Positions 9,101 through 16,716 are shown, counted from the first letter of the stretch. The stretch is 38,312 bases of DNA from Acidovorax sp. (GCA_031277855.1 JAITLO010000030.1:1-38312), one strand, 5' to 3'. Notes: a model not told the origin generated them from the sequence alone. Numbers and translations are program-made.

Positions 9101-10425
9101 GGGGCACAGAGACCAACAAGGGGCCGGATGGCAAAACGCCGATTCACGACTTTGCCAATGGCATCCAGGTCTATGCCAAGGACGGCACTCACTCTGCCGC
9201 CCAGTTTGGCGTCAACCTGATCCGCTACGGCTATGAAACCAATGGCCAGGCCAATGCCAACGCGGGCAAGGACCATGCAAACAATACGGACCTGTTCCTG
9301 CTGCACAGCAAGAGCGGCTTCTGGGCTGGCAATGGCAACACGCCGGACGGAGACAAGGGCGGCTGGCGTGACTTCAACAACTTCACCGGCAACAGCGGAA
9401 AGCTGGGCAGCACGGCGCCAGACTATGTGGTGCTGATTGGCGATGCAGCCCAGGGGGCAAAGCTCGATAAGCCCACCAGCAACAATGGCTACAGCAATGC
9501 CAATGTGCTGGAGAGCGTCAGCATTACCACCAGCTCGGGAGCCAAGGTGGTGAATGGCGGAAACCGGGTGGAGGGGGTGATTGCAGGCGGCGAGCTGCTG
9601 GCTGCGGGTCACAGCAATCTCACCACGCTGGAAAAAGTGGTGAGTGCACCGGACACCGTCACCCACGACACCGTGTACGACGTGGCCATCACCGCCACCT
9701 TGCCCACGGTGGTGGGGAGTGAGGCCAAGCTGCACGCTGCACTGGTGCTGGAGGGCATTCCCGCGGGTGCCAAGGTCAGCTACCACGGTGTTGACGTGCC
9801 TGTGGGGGCGGACGGGAAGATCACCATTCTGGGAGAGATTTCGGCCGATGGGCATACGGTGTTGGCCAACCTCACCATCAGCCAGGTGCAGGATGGGCAC
9901 TTCACCCTGACGGCACATGCCCAGTCCAGCGACGGTCTGCATGCATCGTCCATCGCCACAGGTGATGACTCCGTCAATGTGGTGGCAGGCACGGAGGCTG
10001 CCGATACTTTGCTGGGCTCGGACGGGCATGACATGTTGCTGGGTGGACCGGGCAACGACATTTTGATTGGCGGCGGTGGTGATGACCGCTTTGTCTGGCA
10101 ACACGGTGACCAGGGCACGGTGAGCGCACCGGCCGTGGATGTGGTGAAGGACTTTGGTAACGGCCACGATGTGCTGGACCTGAGCGATCTGCTGCAGGGG
10201 GAGAACGCCTCCAATCTGAGCAGCTATCTGGGCGCCAGTACCGAGACTGTGAACGGCCGGGTCAGCACAGTGCTGAACATCTCCAGCAACGGTCATTTGG
10301 GGGCCGATGGCGTCAGCGGTGCAGACCAGAAGATCGTGCTGGAAGGCCTGCAGCTCGATACCAGCGACCAGACCAAGCTGCTGCAAGACCTGATCAGCCA
10401 GGGTAAGCTGCACGTGGACCTGTAG
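6184..10425 (+). CDS. Second LapG-targeted RTX adhesin with proline-periodic stalk
   Basis: 1413 residues from ATG 6184, chosen over ATG 6112 because an AAAGGA site precedes it and the retention module begins there. Layout: LapA-type retention module (1-130) with a probable LapG site PAAA (109-112) before a glycine run and STFVRLSQV; a short linker; 37 copies of PTDPTTPTTPVD (174-617); a module shared with the first adhesin (about 618-896); an unrecognised module (about 913-1155); an Ig-like stretch; two or three RTX nonapeptides (about 1274-1303); and a type I secretion tail like that of the first adhesin (AVDVVKDFGNGHDVLDL here, AADVVKDFGNGNDKLDL there). The family model predicts that the retention module plugs the TolC-like pore until LapG cuts. 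The gene lies 237 bases after lapD, with room for its own promoter. Confidence 0.9.
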   Translation: MATTTVLVTQLTGQAWVRDTDGNLTALREGMRIAADAQVVTASGSTVQLQADGQPPLTLGESQNVALDPELFDDIPASEAAVPVAVDPMVDQLIAAINAGQDPLDILEPAAATLSGGGGGGSTFVRLSQVLESTAPLNLAYPRGITGVPEERRGGEASEQAQDSPTTPIEPTGPTDPTTPTTPVDPTDPTTPTTPVDPTDPTTPTTPVDPTDPTTPTTPVDPTDPTTPTTPVDPTDPTTPTTPVDPTDPTTPTTPVDPTDPTTPTTPVDPTDPTTPTTPVDPTDPTTPTTPVDPTDPTTPTTPVDPTDPTTPTTPVDPTDPTTPTTPVDPTDPTTPTTPVDPTDPTTPTTPVDPTDPTTPTTPVDPTGPTTPTTPVDPTDPTTPTTPVDPTDPTTPTTPVDPTDPTTPTTPVDPTDPTTPTTPVDPTDPTTPTTPVDPTDPTTPTTPVDPTDPTTPTTPVDPTDPTTPTTPVDPTDPTTPTTPVDPTDPTTPTTPVDPTDPTTPTTPVDPTDPTTPTTPVDPTDPTTPTTPVDPTDPTTPTTPVDPTDPTTPTTPVDPTDPTTPTTPVDPTDPTTPTTPVDPTDPTTPTTPVDPTDPTTPTTPVDPTDPTTPTTPVDPSGPPPSVTISLKQTDVEQVRIPGETIYTKDGSSISVGNGGVQVVGMDKAHVTAVTSDMGRGTQPHAVIIDKVGYNHTTVLGTTNVTGTWDPVHQKPVDILVLPKALADYDLSGLIYQGGVWKGTIKDKASPDTLSLTLDRFAGILFGDGQTVDNGMPGFDHQTPVTGHDLVTLQLDAALGMPGDPSDHMSDVTVSGLGNAAVVSIQYQGQTLVEGRDYSVSGGVLTLFNGSGLSMADVQIKLQVPLGSPDLNLHAEVSATNHYGHDSAHDDLLIHVAAVDTGGGDGGGTDPATHVVPEVHLEVSSHTVDTTVSTPKDPLAGTTAVNGGAKDPSGNGFNLDAAGNVVAIGFNVRVWGTETNKGPDGKTPIHDFANGIQVYAKDGTHSAAQFGVNLIRYGYETNGQANANAGKDHANNTDLFLLHSKSGFWAGNGNTPDGDKGGWRDFNNFTGNSGKLGSTAPDYVVLIGDAAQGAKLDKPTSNNGYSNANVLESVSITTSSGAKVVNGGNRVEGVIAGGELLAAGHSNLTTLEKVVSAPDTVTHDTVYDVAITATLPTVVGSEAKLHAALVLEGIPAGAKVSYHGVDVPVGADGKITILGEISADGHTVLANLTISQVQDGHFTLTAHAQSSDGLHASSIATGDDSVNVVAGTEAADTLLGSDGHDMLLGGPGNDILIGGGGDDRFVWQHGDQGTVSAPAVDVVKDFGNGHDVLDLSDLLQGENASNLSSYLGASTETVNGRVSTVLNISSNGHLGADGVSGADQKIVLEGLQLDTSDQTKLLQDLISQGKLHVDL
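6508..6519 (+). other. Predicted LapG cleavage site (PAAA) in the retention module
   Basis: Codons for P109-A110-A111-A112. Known LapG substrates are cut at a di-alanine (such as TAAG or PAAG) just before a glycine-rich stretch and an SFVxL-like segment; the same order occurs here (PAAATLSGGGGGGSTFVRL). The residue after the di-alanine is A or T rather than G, so the exact bond is uncertain. Confidence 0.6.
6703..8034 (+). repeat. 37 tandem 36-bp units encoding PTDPTTPTTPVD
   Basis: In-frame minisatellite inside the second adhesin gene. The first and last GAT codons of the units (6736 and 8032) are exactly 36 x 36 bases apart, giving 37 units and 444 residues. The only amino-acid change is D to G at 7285-7287 (residue 368). 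Third codon positions vary between units, while the 3' units (about 7660-8034) are more alike in DNA. Copy-number change would keep the frame and alter stalk length. Confidence 0.97.
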
Positions 10426-10437
10426 TCAGCGGACCGG

Positions 10438-10464
10438 GCCTGCCTTCACTGAGTGAAGGCAGGC
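10438..10464. other. Perfect 13-bp hairpin after the second adhesin gene
   Basis: GCCTGCCTTCACT (10438-10450) pairs with AGTGAAGGCAGGC (10452-10464). No T tract follows directly. It stands just before the larger composite hairpin and may help stabilise the mRNA 3' end. Confidence 0.6.
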
Positions 10465-10474
10465 TATGAAAAAT

Positions 10475-10560
10475 AGAGCTGCCTACGCATATGGCATAGG
10501 GGTTTCATGGTGCTAAACCATGGAAAACCAGACTGCATATGCGCAGGCAGCTCTTGTTTT
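10475..10560. terminator. Large composite hairpin, probable bidirectional terminator
   Basis: Outer arms AGAGCTGCCTACGCATATG (10475-10493) and CATATGCGCAGGCAGCTCT (10536-10554) pair at 18 of 19 positions. An inner hairpin (CATGGT 10506-10511 with ACCATG 10517-10522) sits in the loop. A T-rich run follows on the + strand (10555-10563) and a shorter one on the - strand (complement of 10470-10474). It lies between the adhesin gene and the convergent barrel-protein gene, so it can stop both. The 80-base unit also resembles an extragenic repeat. Confidence 0.75.
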
Positions 10561-10598
10561 TTTAAGAATGCCAGCAGCGACGAAGACCTGGCTGCCGC

Positions 10599-11156
10599 TC
10601 AGTGCACGCTGTAGTTCAGCTGAAACATCACACCTGCATTGCCCAGCACATTGATCTGACCACCCCAATTGGGTGTGAAGTCATAGCCCACGGCGGGAAT
10701 CGCGGTAATGCCCCAGCCATGGCGGTTGTTCAGCGGGATTTTTTTGTCGTACGGGTATTTGTAGCCGTGGATGATGCCGGCGGTGAGCTTCACAAACAGC
10801 TGGGGCGTGCTGTCGAAGGGGCGAAAGCGCCAGCCGTAGTAGCCGTATTGGCTGGGCTGGCCGAAGGAGTTGCTGAAGACGGCAAAACCGGCAATGTGGC
10901 GGGCATCCAGCGTTTTCTCGGCCTGAAGCAGCCACACATAGGAATGCTTTTGCTCTTCAGGCTCCCAAGCGTGTTCTTGTTTGGCGTCCGAGTAGTGGTA
11001 GGTCAGGGGCGAATAGCCCAGCGACCAGCCAGACCAGGCCGAGCCCGAAGTCTCTGCATCTGCTGCAGCCCAGCTGCTGCATGCATAGGCACTGCTGCAC
11101 AGAATCAGGCAGTGAATGGCTTTGGAAATGGGGTGCTTGGAAGGAGAAAAAATCAT
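10599..11156 (-). CDS. Small outer-membrane beta-barrel protein, possibly PagP-like
   Basis: 185 residues with an N-terminal hydrophobic signal ending near SSWAAADA, then alternating aromatic/polar strands rich in G, Y and W and no internal helix: a small outer-membrane barrel. The order SNSFGQPSQYGYYGW, then KIPLNN, then a terminal GNAGVMFQLNY resembles the layout of PagP (lipid A palmitoyltransferase), but the catalytic residues cannot be assigned by eye. Related Burkholderiales proteins are often labelled sn-glycerol-3-phosphate transporter, which looks unfounded for a protein this small. A GAGGA site lies upstream of the ATG. The gene converges on the second adhesin gene. The barrel call is firm; the enzyme call is not. 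Confidence 0.6.
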   Translation of the reverse strand: MIFSPSKHPISKAIHCLILCSSAYACSSWAAADAETSGSAWSGWSLGYSPLTYHYSDAKQEHAWEPEEQKHSYVWLLQAEKTLDARHIAGFAVFSNSFGQPSQYGYYGWRFRPFDSTPQLFVKLTAGIIHGYKYPYDKKIPLNNRHGWGITAIPAVGYDFTPNWGGQINVLGNAGVMFQLNYSVH

Positions 11157-11385
11157 CTGTAAACATCCTCAAGCATGTGGTGGGCACATGCCATGTTGAG
11201 GGGCCTGTATGTCGGCTTGGTGCAGGACGGGGGAGCCGCGTCTCCTCGCCCATGCAGCTAATTCGGCCCAACAGACCAGTGTGTGCAGAGATTTTTAATA
11301 CAGGCTGAACAAAGCACGCAAAGTGGGCGATCTGCCGCATGCTTTACACCTTGTTTCTTTCTGTTGTGGCGCAGCGCTATCCGGC

Positions 11386-12015
11386 TCAGCCCTTGGCCTG
11401 GGCGTTGCCTGCCAGGCCCAGCATGCTCAGCGCTCCCGCCACCAGGGCCTGCATGCCCTGTGCAAACTCAGCCTCCAGCTCGCCTTCTTCCAGCGCGCGG
11501 CTGGCATGGGCCTCGGGGCCACGATCCACGGCGGCATAGATGGTGTCGGCCGCCGCAATGCAGTTGAAAGTCACCGTGGCCAGCAACCAGCGGGCCTGCT
11601 CTTTGGGCATGCCGTAGGCCTGGGCGATATGGCTTTGGTGGGCATCAATTTTCTCCAGCATGGCCGGGGTGGCCACCACACGGCGTATCACATAGGGAGT
11701 GACACCTGGGTGAGCCTTGACGAAGGCCTGCACCGATGCGACGAAGACCTGCATGTAGTCCTGCAGCGTGCCCTGCTCGGCCTCGGGAGCCTGGGGCAGT
11801 TCCCAGCGCTGGAAGATCTCTTCGGCAATCAGGTGCTTGAGCGCCGCCAGCCCGGAGACATGTTTGTACAGCGCCATGTGGCTTACGCCCAGAGCCGTGG
11901 CCACTCCCACGAAAGTCACCTGCGGCAGGCCGATGGCAATGCCTGCATCGGCAATGCGCGCGCGTGTGATGGAAGGGGGGCGCCCGCGTGGGGAAGAGGG
12001 TTTGGTGGGGGACAT
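11386..12015 (-). CDS. TetR-family transcriptional regulator
   Basis: 209 residues. The N-terminal helix-turn-helix (about 22-62) includes ITRARIADAGIAIG and GVSHMALYKHV, typical of TetR DNA-binding domains; the rest is a helical ligand-binding and dimerisation domain rich in A, E and Q. GGAGAA precedes the ATG. It is divergent from the siderophore uptake genes, and a perfect inverted repeat lies 85 bases upstream of its start, so it probably represses both itself and that locus. The ligand is unknown. A TetR regulator in place of (or in addition to) Fur suggests control by the siderophore or another small molecule. Confidence 0.88.
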   Translation of the reverse strand: MSPTKPSSPRGRPPSITRARIADAGIAIGLPQVTFVGVATALGVSHMALYKHVSGLAALKHLIAEEIFQRWELPQAPEAEQGTLQDYMQVFVASVQAFVKAHPGVTPYVIRRVVATPAMLEKIDAHQSHIAQAYGMPKEQARWLLATVTFNCIAAADTIYAAVDRGPEAHASRALEEGELEAEFAQGMQALVAGALSMLGLAGNAQAKG

Positions 12016-12086
12016 TGTTTTCTCCGCAGTGCTCTGCTGTTGGCGGCCATTGTCATGGCTGCAGCAGGTGTTTGCGCGCTGGATTC

Positions 12087-12116
12087 TTGCGTCACATTTA
12101 ATTAGTTTAGTATCAT
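12087..12116 (+). promoter_or_regulatory. Candidate promoter of the siderophore uptake operon
   Basis: TTGCGT (12087-12092) and TATCAT (12111-12116) with an 18-base spacer resemble -35 and -10 boxes pointing at the ABC genes. The -10 box lies inside the spacer of the inverted repeat at 12100-12126, as expected for a repressed promoter. Confidence 0.45.
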
Positions 12117-12126
12117 TAAACTAATT
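12100..12126. promoter_or_regulatory. Probable TetR operator (perfect 10-bp inverted repeat)
   Basis: AATTAGTTTA (12100-12109), 7-base spacer, TAAACTAATT (12117-12126). It is a perfect, AT-rich inverted repeat in GC-rich DNA, placed between the divergent tetR and ABC genes. Size and position fit a TetR-dimer operator controlling both directions. Confidence 0.75.
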
Positions 12127-12248
12127 CGCATTGCCATTTCGTTTTGCGTTCCGGCGGGCGTGGCAAACGCCATAGCGCATCTTTGTTGCTCCTGAAAAAA
12201 GAGCATATTGCGCAATGCTTGCCTTGTACTTTCTCGATTTCCTTCCTC

Positions 12249-14006
12249 ATGTCTGCAGATGACGCGGTAGTGGCCGCACCACCCCAGCCAGGCCCGATTC
12301 GTCGCGTCCTGTCTCCCATACGTGGGCAACTGAGCCTGGCGGCCGTGCTGGCGGCCGTCGGCACCATGCTGTCCCTGGTCCCCCTGGCGGGCATTGCGCA
12401 TCTGGCACAAATGGCCTGGGGGCAGGGCGCTGCCAAGGTCTGGCCGGTGCTGGGTGCTTGTGCGGCCAGCCTGGCCGTGGGCATGTTGCTTTTGCTGGCG
12501 GGGGAGTTGCTGGCCCACCTGGCGGACAACCGCCTGACCCATGGTCTGCGCGTGGCGGCGGCACGCCGTCTGGCCCAGGTGCCGCTGGGCTGGTTTACCA
12601 GCCAGGCCTCGGGCGATGTGCAGCGCGCCATGCAGGACGACATTGCCACCTTGCACAGCCTCACGGCCCATTTCTATACGGCCGTGGGCCGTGCCGTGGG
12701 CGCCATTGCCATTGCCGTGGTGTATCTGTTCGCTCTGGATTGGCGCTTGGCCATCGTGGCCTTGCTGCCGTTCCCCGGCTTTTTTCTGTTCCTGAAAAAA
12801 GCCATGGCTGCCAGCAGTGCCCATATGCCCACCTTTGCCCAACAGTTCGCGCGCATCAACCGTGCCACGGTGGAGTTTGTGCATGGCATGCCCGTGGTCA
12901 AAGCCTTTGGAGATGGCGCCCAGGCCCATGGGGGCTACCGCGCGGCCGTGGATGCTTTTGCCCAGGCTTTTGCCGGTTTTGCCCGGCCCTTGGTGGCGTC
13001 CATGGCCCATGCCCATGCGCTGATTGCCCCCATCACGGTGCTGGGCGTGGTGCTGGCTGGTGGTGCCTGCTTTGTGGCCTGGGGCTGGATGGCTCCGGTG
13101 GAGCTGCTGCCATTTGTGCTGGTGGCACCGGGTATTTGTGCGCCCGTGCTGCTGCTGCACACCTTGCTGCATGACTTGCAGGGTGCGGTGGCTGCCGCGC
13201 AGCGGGTGGGTGATCTGCTGGATACCCCGGTGCTGGCGGCCCCTGCCCAGCCGCAGCAGCCCCGAGGCCATGCCATTGCTTTCGAGCATGTGGGCTATGG
13301 CTATACGGCGGAGCAGCCGGTGCTCAGCGGTATCCACTGCACGCTGCCGCAAGGCACGGTGACGGCGGTGGTGGGCGCCTCCGGTTCGGGCAAATCCACG
13401 CTGGCCAGGTTGCTGCTGCGGTTTTTCGATCCGCAGCAGGGGCGCATCACCCTGGGTGGGGTGGATCTGCGCGATATGGAGGCCTCTGTGCTCTACCGCC
13501 ATATCGGCTTTGTGCTGCAGGACGTGCGCCTGCTGCACGCCAGCGTGCGCGACAACATTGCGCTGGGTCGGCCGCATGCCAGCCAGCAAGAGATTGAGCA
13601 GGCCGCGCGCGTGGCCAACATCCACGAGCGCATTCTGGCCCTGCCCCAGGGCTATGACACCGTGGTGGGCGAGGACGCCCAACTCTCTGGTGGCGAGTTG
13701 CAGCGCGTGAGCATTGCCCGCGCCGTGCTGATGGACCCGCCGGTGCTGGTCTTGGACGAGGCCACGGCGGCGGCGGATGCCGAGAACGAGGTGGCCATTC
13801 AGGACGCGCTGTCGCGCTTTGCCCAGGGTCGTACCGTGCTGGTGATTGCCCATAGGCTGGACACCGTCATGCATGCCGATCGCATTCTGGTGCTGGAAGA
13901 AGGGCGCCTGCTGGAGCAAGGCCGCCATGCCGAACTGCTGGCCCAGCAAGGGCGCTATGCCCAGCTGTGGGCGCAAGGCGGGTACGAGGAGGTGCAGCCA
14001 TGCTGA
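12249..14006 (+). CDS. Siderophore-type ABC half-transporter, permease-ATPase fusion 1
   Basis: 585 residues from ATG 12249: an N-terminal six-helix exporter-type membrane domain (to about 330) and a nucleotide-binding domain with Walker A GASGSGKST (376-384), Q-loop FVLQD, signature LSGGE, Walker B VLVLDEAT and H-loop VIAHR, all intact. It resembles the YbtP/YbtQ and IrtA/IrtB heterodimers, which have an exporter fold but import ferric siderophores across the inner membrane. The next gene overlaps it by 7 bases and encodes the partner half. An upstream extension to 12144 is possible but is not supported by a ribosome site; the chosen ATG also has only a poor one. Direction of transport is inferred from neighbours. 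Confidence 0.85.
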   Translation: MSADDAVVAAPPQPGPIRRVLSPIRGQLSLAAVLAAVGTMLSLVPLAGIAHLAQMAWGQGAAKVWPVLGACAASLAVGMLLLLAGELLAHLADNRLTHGLRVAAARRLAQVPLGWFTSQASGDVQRAMQDDIATLHSLTAHFYTAVGRAVGAIAIAVVYLFALDWRLAIVALLPFPGFFLFLKKAMAASSAHMPTFAQQFARINRATVEFVHGMPVVKAFGDGAQAHGGYRAAVDAFAQAFAGFARPLVASMAHAHALIAPITVLGVVLAGGACFVAWGWMAPVELLPFVLVAPGICAPVLLLHTLLHDLQGAVAAAQRVGDLLDTPVLAAPAQPQQPRGHAIAFEHVGYGYTAEQPVLSGIHCTLPQGTVTAVVGASGSGKSTLARLLLRFFDPQQGRITLGGVDLRDMEASVLYRHIGFVLQDVRLLHASVRDNIALGRPHASQQEIEQAARVANIHERILALPQGYDTVVGEDAQLSGGELQRVSIARAVLMDPPVLVLDEATAAADAENEVAIQDALSRFAQGRTVLVIAHRLDTVMHADRILVLEEGRLLEQGRHAELLAQQGRYAQLWAQGGYEEVQPC

Positions 14007-15778
14007 AAACCTTGGTGCAAACTTTTGTGCAACTGCTGGGCGAGGACGTACGCGCCCTGCGCCGCTATCTGTGGCTGGCCGTGACCTATGGCCTGTTGTG
14101 CGGCCTGAGCATGGCCGCGCTGGTGCCGCTGTGCCGCTTGCTGCTGGCTGGTGAGCCGCAGCAGGCATGGCCCTGGCTGGCCGCCTTGCTGGCGGGCGTG
14201 TTGGTCTGCTGGGCCTGGCGCAGCCAGGTGGAGCAGGCCGGTGTGCGTGTGGGCGTGGCCGTGCTGCGCAACGGCCGCCACTGCGTGGGCACCCATGTGG
14301 CGCGCCTGCCCGTGGGCTGGTTCACGCCGCAGAACACGGCGCGCATGGGCCATGTGGTGACCCAGGGCATGATGGCCGTGGCGCAGCTGCCAGCCCATGT
14401 GTTCACCCCGGTGATCAGCGGGGTGGTGACGCCATTGGTACTGGCCCTTGTCCTGCTGGCACTGCAGCCCCAGGTGGGCTTGCTGGCCCTGGTGGCCCTG
14501 CCCTTGCTGGGCGGCGTGCTGTGGTGCACGGCACGCCTGGCGGCCTATGCCGACCGTGTCTTTCAGCAGCACTTTGCCCAGACCAGCCAGCGCATGGTGG
14601 AGTTTGCGCAGGCGCAGTCGGTGCTGCGGGCCTTCCAGGGCGAGGGCGGCGGCACCCGCTTTCTGGAGCAGGCCGTGGAGCGGCAGCACCAGTCTGCGCT
14701 GCGCTTGATGCTGCTGTCTGCGCTGTCGGTGGTGCTCAATACCTGGGCCGTGCAAACCATTTTTGTAGCCTTGCTGGCAGTAGCTGTGTGGGGATTGGCA
14801 GGTGCGGGAGTGGGTGCTGTGGCGGCCAGTGAGGCTGTGGCGCTTACCGTGGTCTTGCTGCTGGTGGTGCGCTTTATCGATCCGCTGCTGGAAGTGGCCA
14901 GCTACAGCGAGATCTTGCGCAGCGCGGGAGGCCAGTTGGAGGCCGTGCGCGAGATTCTGGATGCCCAGCCCCTGCCGCAGACGGCTACGCCCCAGCCGCC
15001 CCAGAATGCGGCGATCACGCTGCGCGACGTGCACTTCCGCTATGCGCCGCAGGCCACCGATGTTTTGCGCGGTGTGAATCTGCATCTGGCGCCCGGCAGC
15101 ATGACGGCGCTGATTGGCGCCTCGGGCTCGGGCAAGAGCACCCTGGCCCGTTTGGTCGCCCGCTTTTTCGATGTCAGCCAGGGGCAGATCTGCATAGGCG
15201 GGGTGGATGTGCGCCAGATGTCCGAGGCACAGCTGGCAGGGCAGATCAGCCAGATCTTTCAGGACAGCTATCTGTTCGCCGGCAGCATTGCCGACAACAT
15301 CCGCATGGGCAAGCCCACGGCCAGTGCGCAGGAACTGTTGCAGGCCGCACAACTTGCCGGCGTGAGCGAGATGCTGGAGCGTCTGCCACAAGGCCTGGAT
15401 ACCCCCGTGGGTGAGGGTGGGGCACAGCTGTCTGGCGGGGAACGCCAGCGCATTGCCATTGCCCGCGCGCTGATCAAGGACGCCCCCATCTTGCTGGTGG
15501 ACGAGGCCACGGCCGCACTGGATGCCGGCAACCAGGCCATCATCGCCCAGACCCTGGCGCGCCTGCGCGGCCAGCGCACCATGCTGGTGATTGCCCACCA
15601 GCTCTCTACCGTGGCCATGGCTGACCAGATTGTGGTGCTGGAAGCCGGCCAGGTGGTGGAGCAGGGCGCGCCTGCGGCCCTGCTGGCCAGCGGGGGGCGT
15701 TACGCCCATTTCCTGGCCCAGCGCCAGATGGCCAAGGGTTGGCGCATGACGTCGGTGGCCAGCGAAGCGAGCCACTGA
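14000..15778 (+). CDS. Siderophore-type ABC half-transporter, permease-ATPase fusion 2
   Basis: 592 residues. The ATG at 14000 overlaps the previous gene's stop and follows a strong GAGGAGG site, indicating translational coupling. It has an exporter-type membrane domain and an ATPase domain with Walker A GASGSGKST (from about 373), Q-loop IFQD, signature LSGGE, Walker B ILLVDEAT and H-loop VIAHQ. Both halves keep complete catalytic motifs, so the heterodimer should have two working ATP sites. It is likely to form an IrtAB/YbtPQ-like importer with the preceding product, moving a ferric siderophore into the cytoplasm. Export of a siderophore is the main alternative. Confidence 0.86.
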   Translation: MLKTLVQTFVQLLGEDVRALRRYLWLAVTYGLLCGLSMAALVPLCRLLLAGEPQQAWPWLAALLAGVLVCWAWRSQVEQAGVRVGVAVLRNGRHCVGTHVARLPVGWFTPQNTARMGHVVTQGMMAVAQLPAHVFTPVISGVVTPLVLALVLLALQPQVGLLALVALPLLGGVLWCTARLAAYADRVFQQHFAQTSQRMVEFAQAQSVLRAFQGEGGGTRFLEQAVERQHQSALRLMLLSALSVVLNTWAVQTIFVALLAVAVWGLAGAGVGAVAASEAVALTVVLLLVVRFIDPLLEVASYSEILRSAGGQLEAVREILDAQPLPQTATPQPPQNAAITLRDVHFRYAPQATDVLRGVNLHLAPGSMTALIGASGSGKSTLARLVARFFDVSQGQICIGGVDVRQMSEAQLAGQISQIFQDSYLFAGSIADNIRMGKPTASAQELLQAAQLAGVSEMLERLPQGLDTPVGEGGAQLSGGERQRIAIARALIKDAPILLVDEATAALDAGNQAIIAQTLARLRGQRTMLVIAHQLSTVAMADQIVVLEAGQVVEQGAPAALLASGGRYAHFLAQRQMAKGWRMTSVASEASH

Positions 15779-16716
15779 TGCCGCAGCTGCTGGGTGTTTT
15801 TGCGCTGTTGTGCGCGGCTTCGCTGATGGTGGGTGCCAGCCAGTTGCACTGGGCCGGGCTGTGGTCTCTGTCCGGCGATGCCTGGCTGACGCTGACGGCC
15901 AGCCGTTTGCCGCGCCTGGCAGCCCTGGTGCTGACCGGGGCCGGCCTGGCCGTGTGCGGCGTGATCCTGCAGCACATTGTGCGCAACAAGTTTGTGGAGC
16001 CCGGCACCACGGGCGGGCTGGATGCCGCCAAGCTGGGCATTCTGGTGGCCATGGTGGTGCTGCCGGGCTCTGGCAGCTGGGTGCGCATGCTGGCGGCGCT
16101 GCTGTTTTGCCTGCTGGCCAGCGTGGTCTATATCGCCATCATTCGGCGCATCCAGTTTCGCAATGCGGTGCTGGTGCCCGTGATCGGCCTGATGTATGGC
16201 AGCGTGCTCAGCGCGGTGGCCGAGTTTTATGCCTACCGCCACAACATCTTGCAGAGCATGCAGGGCTGGTTGATGGGGGACTTCTCCCGCGTGGTGCAAG
16301 GCCATTACGAAATCCTCTACCTCATCGCGCCGGCGGTGCTGCTGGCCTATGTCTACGCCCACCGCTTCACCATGCTGGGCATGGGTGAGGACATGGCAGC
16401 CAGCCTGGGTCTGGGTTATGCCGCCACCGCCGCCATCGGGCTGCTGCTGGTGGCGCTCACGGTGTCGGTGTCGGTGATTGCCGTGGGGGCGATTCCCTTT
16501 GTGGGCCTGGTGGTGCCGCAGTGGGTGGCCATGCGCCGTGGCGACCATCTGCGCCATACCCTGCCCCTGGTGGCTTTGGGCGGTGCATCGCTGCTGCTGG
16601 TGTGCGATATCGCCGGACGCTTGCTGATTTACCCGTTTGAAGTGCCCATAGGTTTGATGGCGGGCGGCCTGGGCGGCGTGCTGTTTTTGCTGCTGATCCT
16701 GAAGGGGCAACGCTGA
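15778..16716 (+). CDS. FecCD-family iron-siderophore ABC permease 1
   Basis: 312 residues, almost wholly hydrophobic helices, in the BtuC/FecCD family. Features include RLPRLAALVLTGAGLAVCGVI near the start, an EPGTTGGLDAAKLG segment and a GAIPFVGLVVP loop that couples to the ATPase. Overall it looks like the first permease of FatDCB, VctDGCP and CeuBCDE-type systems, which take up ferric siderophores of the catecholate class and relatives. The ATG overlaps the preceding stop by one base (TGATG), so it is part of the same operon. The partner permease follows with the same overlap. Confidence 0.88.
   Translation: MPQLLGVFALLCAASLMVGASQLHWAGLWSLSGDAWLTLTASRLPRLAALVLTGAGLAVCGVILQHIVRNKFVEPGTTGGLDAAKLGILVAMVVLPGSGSWVRMLAALLFCLLASVVYIAIIRRIQFRNAVLVPVIGLMYGSVLSAVAEFYAYRHNILQSMQGWLMGDFSRVVQGHYEILYLIAPAVLLAYVYAHRFTMLGMGEDMAASLGLGYAATAAIGLLLVALTVSVSVIAVGAIPFVGLVVPQWVAMRRGDHLRHTLPLVALGGASLLLVCDIAGRLLIYPFEVPIGLMAGGLGGVLFLLLILKGQR

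Noticed and set aside
12207..12216. ATTGCGCAAT palindrome in the leader of the first ABC gene, considered as a Fur or other regulator site
   Set aside because: It does not match the Fur consensus, and a 10-base palindrome here is weak evidence beside the clear repeat at 12100-12126.
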